DNA of 20,349 bases from a bacterium Ga0077546 (lineage in GTDB: Bacteria; Cyanobacteriota; Vampirovibrionia; Obscuribacterales; Obscuribacteraceae): assembly GCA_001464165.1 (NCBI GenBank), contig LNEX01000268.1:1-20349 (forward strand), in the 5' to 3' direction. Under the pieces are notes generated by a model. The model was not told where the DNA came from, did no database searches, and was given only the letters and a program-made list of their open reading frames with translations. This document shows, piece after piece, positions 15,734-20,349 of the stretch; the first letter of the stretch is position 1, and every line of letters begins with the position of its first letter. The position numbers and the translations under genes were made by a program.

Positions 15734-17829
15734 GCGAGAAATTCAAGACAGGCTCATTGATTGCCGGCACGTATAGAGTCTTGGACTTTATTGGCGAAGG
15801 AGCAATGGGTTACGTATACAAAGTCGAGCATACCCTTCTCAATAAAACGCTAGCCTTCAAAGTCTTAAAAACAGAATCTCTTTCTGAAGCAATCTGGAAG
15901 CGCTTTCGCCTTGAGGGCCAAGCAATTGCTCGCCTTGATCACGTTAACATTGTCAAAATTTACGATATGAGCCAAACAGAAGATGGTCTGCCATTCTTCA
16001 CAATGGATCTACTTATTGGTCAATCGCTAGATGACTATCTTCAAGATTACGGAAGACTTTCAGTAGAAGAGGCCTTACCAATCTTTCGACAAGTTTGCGC
16101 TGGCCTTGCTTATGCAAACGATCACGGCATAATTCACCGTGATATCAAGCCTGGCAATATCATGTTGATTGATAGTAACGATGGATCAATAAGCAAGTGC
16201 ACAGTAAAGATTGTCGACTTCGGTATCGCTAAACTAGTCGATGATGGCAACACCTCCCAACAGGGTTTAACTAGGCCTGGTGAAGTTTTCGGCAGCCCGC
16301 TCTATATGAGCCCAGAACAGTGCATGGGGGCAAAGCTAGACCAACGCACCGACATGTACTCAGTTGGCGTCACTATGTTTCAGGCTCTAACAGGCAGGCC
16401 ACCACTTTTAGGAAAATCAGCGGTAGAAACAGCGGCTCTGCACCAAAGCCAAGAGCCGCCAATGCTTTGCGATGTAGCTAAAGATGTCGATTTCCCCATC
16501 GAACTCGAAGAAATAATTGCCACTATGTTGGCCAAGTCACCAGATGATCGTTATTCATCGCTAGCTGAGGTGGCTAACCTACTGTTGCAAATTGAAAAAG
16601 GCGAACACATTACTAGACCTAGCACCAGAGTAAGGGCGGAAAACCCAGCTGTTAGCCAGTCTTTACGGCAGTCACGCAATGAACAAGCAGGTGAACAAGA
16701 AGATCCACAAAAAGAGACTAACGAACAAAAGCAGCAAATTACAAAGTGGCAGATCTGGCTGATGGCATCGCTGACCATTATTTCACTGGCTACAGCACTT
16801 TTTCTAGCAGGCGTAAATATTTCACTGTTGTGGCAACAAAAAGACGTCTCAAAGCCTGCAATAAAACACCCCAAAACAGTAGCAACAGTAGACCAAGTAG
16901 ATTCACTAACGAATCTAGACTACGGTTTTGACGAAACTAAACTCAGCCCTAAAGATAGACAAGAGATAGAAGCTTTTAAAAAGGCAAAAACCGGCACCTA
17001 TACACGAATTACTAGAAAAAATGGCCAACCAATTAAAGTCTTCAACTTTTCAGAAAAATTCTCACTGGGAACTATCTCGTGGTCAACTAGAAAAGAACAA
17101 GGACAATTTTTTGCTCGCGGCACCAAAGAAATGCCTCTACTTAAAGGCGTAAAGCTTGACTCGGATCTCGCAATTCAAACCTATCCTGAACTGCTAACCA
17201 AATTTCGCCCGAACGATATTAATTGGTTAGTGATAGATGGTGTCAGACCACGAAACCCTTTGCTAGCAAAGAGCATCGTTCATCTATCTTCGCTGAACTA
17301 CCTTGAAATTAAAAACTCTGAAATAAACAATGCCGATCTAAAAACCCTAGAGCAACTCAAAAACTTGTCGTCGCTAAAGCTGAGTGGAACTAATCTAAAG
17401 GGCAGCGACTTAGCGCAGAGTAACCTGCTTAAGCAACTCGTGTTGATTCAAATTGAATCAATGAAAGAGCCATCACCTTTACTAGAATCACTACTGAAAC
17501 AAAACCGCCTTGACAATCTTGACATTAGGCACATGGTGCTGCAGCGAAAAGACTTTGTCACGATCTCGAAAATGTCGACCCTGCACCTTCTTACCATTAA
17601 GAGCACCAATGTCACTGACTTAGATTTGGAAGCCTTGACCAAGCTGACCAACTTAACGCAGCTAAATGTAGACTGCAGTAGCAAACTAACCATTCAATCT
17701 ATAGCTACCATTAGCAAATTCACAAAATTGAAAAACCTCATACTGCCAATTCATCTAAGAAATCAGCCAAACGAAAGCAAATTAAAAGAGCTGCTACCAA
17801 ATCTGACGATAAAAAACCCTGAAGACTAG
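15730..17829 (+). CDS. Hanks-type Ser/Thr protein kinase with membrane helix and LRR ectodomain (second copy)
   Basis: This 699-residue paralogue of the kinase at 10007-12139 has its TTG start inside the stop codon of the PEGA-like gene. The kinase domain covers about 12-290: glycine loop GEGAMGYVYK, ATP lysine K44, H136-R-D138, D163-F-G and SPEQ in the activation segment, all intact. A Gln/Glu-rich linker leads to a membrane helix at about 342-366. The outer part begins with a patch holding VFNF at 437-440, the same residue numbers as in the first copy, followed by leucine-rich repeats (NYLEIKNSEI, SSLKLSGTNL, HLLTIKSTNV) to the end. It is likely a receptor that senses an extracytoplasmic protein or wall ligand and phosphorylates cytoplasmic targets. 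The exonuclease gene follows after 28 bases and could be cotranscribed. Confidence 0.94.
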   Translation: MSEKFKTGSLIAGTYRVLDFIGEGAMGYVYKVEHTLLNKTLAFKVLKTESLSEAIWKRFRLEGQAIARLDHVNIVKIYDMSQTEDGLPFFTMDLLIGQSLDDYLQDYGRLSVEEALPIFRQVCAGLAYANDHGIIHRDIKPGNIMLIDSNDGSISKCTVKIVDFGIAKLVDDGNTSQQGLTRPGEVFGSPLYMSPEQCMGAKLDQRTDMYSVGVTMFQALTGRPPLLGKSAVETAALHQSQEPPMLCDVAKDVDFPIELEEIIATMLAKSPDDRYSSLAEVANLLLQIEKGEHITRPSTRVRAENPAVSQSLRQSRNEQAGEQEDPQKETNEQKQQITKWQIWLMASLTIISLATALFLAGVNISLLWQQKDVSKPAIKHPKTVATVDQVDSLTNLDYGFDETKLSPKDRQEIEAFKKAKTGTYTRITRKNGQPIKVFNFSEKFSLGTISWSTRKEQGQFFARGTKEMPLLKGVKLDSDLAIQTYPELLTKFRPNDINWLVIDGVRPRNPLLAKSIVHLSSLNYLEIKNSEINNADLKTLEQLKNLSSLKLSGTNLKGSDLAQSNLLKQLVLIQIESMKEPSPLLESLLKQNRLDNLDIRHMVLQRKDFVTISKMSTLHLLTIKSTNVTDLDLEALTKLTNLTQLNVDCSSKLTIQSIATISKFTKLKNLILPIHLRNQPNESKLKELLPNLTIKNPED

Positions 17830-17857
17830 CAACACAAACCGAAGACTGGAGGCAGAC

Positions 17858-18727
17858 TTGGATATATATTTAGTTGATGGCACCTACGAGCTCTATCGGC
17901 ACTTCTATGCCCTACCTGAAGCAACAGACGATCAGGGCCAAGAGATTGCCGCCGCAAGAGGTGTTGTCAACTCGTGCTTGACCATGTTAGAGCACGGAGC
18001 TACTCATCTCGGAGTGGCCACAGATCATGTAATCGAATCTTTCCGCAATGATCTCTATGATGGCTACAAAACTGGTGACGGCGTGCCACCAGAGATAATG
18101 TCACAAATTGCACTCGTATAAGAAGCACTAGGAGTGCTCGTTTGGCCGATGGTTGAGTTTGAAGCCGATGATGCCCTAGCGGCAGCTGCCGTCAAAGCAG
18201 CCGCCCGAGAAGACGTCAATCAAGTATTGATATGCACCCCAGACAAAGACTTATGCCAATGTGTCAGGGGCTCAAAAATAGTGCAACTAGATCGTCGGCG
18301 AGACAATGCTATTCGCAACGAAGAAGGCGTACTAGAAAAGTTTGGAGTCAAACCTCAATCAATTCCTGACTATCTAGCCTTAGTTGGGGATACAGCTGAC
18401 GGTTACCCAGGTCTGGCTGGTTGGGGAGAAAAGGGAGCTGCCACCATACTTTCTCACTATCATCATTTAGAAAACATCCCTAAAGACTTCTCGACGTGGC
18501 CAACGCTTCGGGGTGCTGCCAAACTCGCAACCACTCTATTTGCCCAATGGAATGATGCACTCTTGTATCGCGATCTGGCGACCCTAAGACTTGATGTACC
18601 GGTCTTTGACGATATAGATGAGCTAAAATGGCAAGGCCCAACAGACAGGTTTGAAGCTGTTTGCGAGCGACTAAAAGCCAAAAATACATTCAAACGAGTA
18701 CAGAAATTAATCTCTCATAAATTCTGA
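17858..18727 (+). pseudogene. 5'-3' exonuclease (FEN/PIN-like, H3TH) interrupted by in-frame TAA
   Basis: This is a stand-alone 5'-3' exonuclease of the type related to the N-terminal domain of DNA polymerase I; 290 codons including the normal stop is a usual size. It starts at TTG with GGAGG six bases upstream. Metal-site motifs are seen on both sides of the break: D7 in YLVDGTY, D104/D105 in FEADD, D129/D131 in TPDKD, and the helix-hairpin motif GDTADGYPG with D178 and D181. Codon 88 is TAA (18119-18121), where relatives usually have Glu in a sequence like L-x-E-E-A-L-x-x-LGV. The frame resumes at once with EALGVLVWPM, so one base change explains it. The first 87 residues alone would be inactive. 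A recent nonsense mutation or sequence error is the simplest reading; nothing suggests programmed recoding at TAA. Confidence 0.8.
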
Positions 18728-18745
18728 CTGACTGACTGACTGACT
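18724..18745 (+). repeat. Tetranucleotide microsatellite (CTGA)5
   Basis: Five exact CTGA units (18724-18743) plus CT overlap the last bases of the exonuclease gene; the gene's stop is the TGA of the first unit. Because the unit is four bases, TGA appears in all three frames within the tract. Confidence 0.9.
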
Positions 18746-18821
18746 AATTGACAGATAGATGCAAAAAACTCAGGGAAAATACTGACCCAACGCTAAAGAC
18801 CTTATGGTAGTGTCAAATCAT

Positions 18822-20349
18822 ATGCTCAATCGGCACACCTATCTGAAAGCAAAGCGACTGACAGAATTTAGACTGGCAGAATTGGTCAAGGTCGTAGTCG
18901 CCGCCAGTACAATCATCACTCCGCTGAGCCAGTGCTTGCCCTGCTGGGCCTCCCCCCAGAGCAGTTCGCCCCGTACTGTTTCACAGGGGCCGCCGACCCT
19001 AAATGCTAAAAGCAAGCCAGCTAAATTGGGGGACAAGATCATAACTAAATCGGTAATTGTCACCGGAGAAAAAGCAGCGCAGCAATCTTATGGTGAAAAA
19101 ATCAATCAAGCAAATCTAATTGTAAGCGCTGATTATCAAGAGAGCGGAAGTATCATCGTTAGACAAGTCTTGAAAGGCGACAAGAGATGGCTAGGCAAGA
19201 CCATTAAGCTAACAGATCCAATCAAAATGGGTTGCCGTCAACAATCTGTGCCTTCAATAAAGAACGCAGCCATATTGCTGCAAAGTAAGAGCAAAAAAGA
19301 ATTCAGCGTAGTTGAAATATATGACAGCCCAGATCAAATTTCATTCTTGCGTCTCTTTGTCCCTATCTATGCCAACAATTCATCAAAAACAGAGCGCCTT
19401 AAATTTACGGCACTAGGCAAACTATTTACAAGCACTAGTGGCAAAACCAGCGAATTTGAAGTCGATCCAACAGCAACTTTAAAAAAAGAATTTCTCTCTG
19501 CCCTAGGTACCATGAGGCAACCGGAAAATTTCGAACTTATAAAAGAGTTGTATTTGCGGAGCGATCTTTCAGCCAAAGATAAACTATCCTTGCAAGAATG
19601 GATGGCTAACACTGGCGACAAAAGAGTGATACCAGTTCTCTATCAAGCACTTAAGTCAAAGGACAAATTTATCAATAGTGATGCTGTTTCAAGACTAACC
19701 TATAACTATCAGAGCCCAGAAACAGACAAAGCCATTGCTGAAGCCTATAACTCACTACCTGATGGAAGCCAAGCAATGGCTGCCCGCTACTTGATCAAGC
19801 GAGGTGCCAGTAAACTAGTAAAATCACCGGGGCTAGTGCTCAATTCTGCGGCAGCGATTCCTACTCTTTTTCAGAAGGCTACTGAACTTGAACACCAAGG
19901 TAAAGTGAAAGAAGCACAAGCACTTTACCTATCGGTTTTAGAGTCGAAGGAAGACAACACTTATGCCGTTCCGCTAGCGATAAATAAAGTGCTAAACGGT
20001 GGGGACAGTCGCACTAAAGTTCTACAGTCAAGGTTGCTGTGGCTCAACAAATTTGCTGCCAATAGTAACTATTTAGAGGCCCAAGACGCTGCGTCAATTC
20101 TTCGGAGGCTACACAATGCTGACTGCTTCGAAGCACTGATGGCAATAATTCAAAAACAACAATCAATATTTTCAAAAGCTAACCAACAAGCCACTTTTGC
20201 TATAGTTGAGCTAGGTGCAAGTGCACGAAAAAAAGCGACAGCGATGCTCTTAACAGAAATTGAAAGTAATAAAGTGCTTGCTCACAAGCCTGATGAACAA
20301 ACACTATTGCTCCTAGAACTGGCCTGGATTCAAGAAATCAATGACAAAC
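18822..20349 (+). CDS. Large exported repeat protein, partial (C-terminus outside window)
   Basis: The frame is open from ATG 18822 to the window edge, at least 509 residues with no stop. An in-frame ATG at 18804 is an alternative start; neither has a clear ribosome site. The N-terminus has basic residues and then a hydrophobic stretch (VVVAASTIITPLSQCLP) ending near CWAS, a plausible signal peptide, so the product is likely exported. About 60-190 appears beta-rich (SADYQESGSIIVRQVLKG; EFSVVEIYDS). From about 220 on it is almost all helical, with HEAT-like and TPR-like segments such as KATELEHQGKVKEAQALYLS. No catalytic motif is seen. It probably acts as a scaffold or binding protein; I do not recognise the family. 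It follows the exonuclease by 94 bases. Confidence 0.8.
   Translation, partial: MLNRHTYLKAKRLTEFRLAELVKVVVAASTIITPLSQCLPCWASPQSSSPRTVSQGPPTLNAKSKPAKLGDKIITKSVIVTGEKAAQQSYGEKINQANLIVSADYQESGSIIVRQVLKGDKRWLGKTIKLTDPIKMGCRQQSVPSIKNAAILLQSKSKKEFSVVEIYDSPDQISFLRLFVPIYANNSSKTERLKFTALGKLFTSTSGKTSEFEVDPTATLKKEFLSALGTMRQPENFELIKELYLRSDLSAKDKLSLQEWMANTGDKRVIPVLYQALKSKDKFINSDAVSRLTYNYQSPETDKAIAEAYNSLPDGSQAMAARYLIKRGASKLVKSPGLVLNSAAAIPTLFQKATELEHQGKVKEAQALYLSVLESKEDNTYAVPLAINKVLNGGDSRTKVLQSRLLWLNKFAANSNYLEAQDAASILRRLHNADCFEALMAIIQKQQSIFSKANQQATFAIVELGASARKKATAMLLTEIESNKVLAHKPDEQTLLLLELAWIQEINDK

Noticed and set aside
18119..18121. Programmed readthrough or pyrrolysine-like recoding in the exonuclease
   Set aside because: The codon is TAA, which is not used for Sec or Pyl, and the replaced residue is not a redox or catalytic one; mutation or error is simpler.
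1..20349. Mobile element, integron, phage or CRISPR content
   Set aside because: No transposase, integrase, terminal inverted repeats, target duplications or regularly spaced repeats were seen.

Overview
The window suits a free-living, Gram-negative-type bacterium of moderate G+C with a large signalling repertoire: two-component systems, Hanks-type kinases fused to leucine-rich-repeat ectodomains, a PEGA-like membrane protein and an exported M13 peptidase. This mix recalls non-photosynthetic Cyanobacteriota of the Obscuribacterales (Melainabacteria) type. That assignment is an inference from family content and is not proven by any marker gene here. No mobile element, CRISPR array, rRNA or tRNA was seen.

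Layout. (1) 1-7307 is a two-component signalling block. A truncated response regulator diverges from a PAS histidine kinase. A 1000-residue double histidine kinase diverges from an OmpR-type response regulator. Two unrecognised soluble proteins sit beside them. (2) 7569-9876 holds an interrupted uracil-DNA glycosylase gene, about 1 kb with no convincing gene, a dicluster ferredoxin and a small unknown protein. (3) 10007-18727 has a Ser/Thr kinase-LRR receptor convergent with an exported M13 metallopeptidase. A TPR-thioredoxin gene diverges from the peptidase. It is followed by a PEGA-like protein, translationally coupled to a second kinase-LRR receptor, and then a 5'-3' exonuclease gene broken by an in-frame TAA. 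(4) 18822 to the window end is the start of a large exported repeat protein.

Main discovery. The thioredoxin gene at 14364-15086 has an in-frame TGA exactly where the first active-site cysteine of W-C-G-P-C belongs, giving W-TGA-G-P-C. The thioredoxin fold continues intact for 77 codons after it. A perfect 7-bp hairpin starts 16 nt after the TGA and has the size, spacing and loop G expected of a bacterial SECIS element. The best reading is a selenoprotein: an exported or membrane-anchored TPR-thioredoxin with a U-G-P-C active site. TGA ends at least four other genes normally, so this would be local recoding and not an altered genetic code. The caveat is that two other genes in the window are also interrupted (a frameshifting deletion and a TAA), so sequence error or gene decay must be excluded.

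Second point of interest. The double histidine kinase appears to have divided its labour. Its first module keeps the phospho-acceptor His but has lost the ATP-binding motifs. Its second module has lost the His but keeps an intact ATPase domain.
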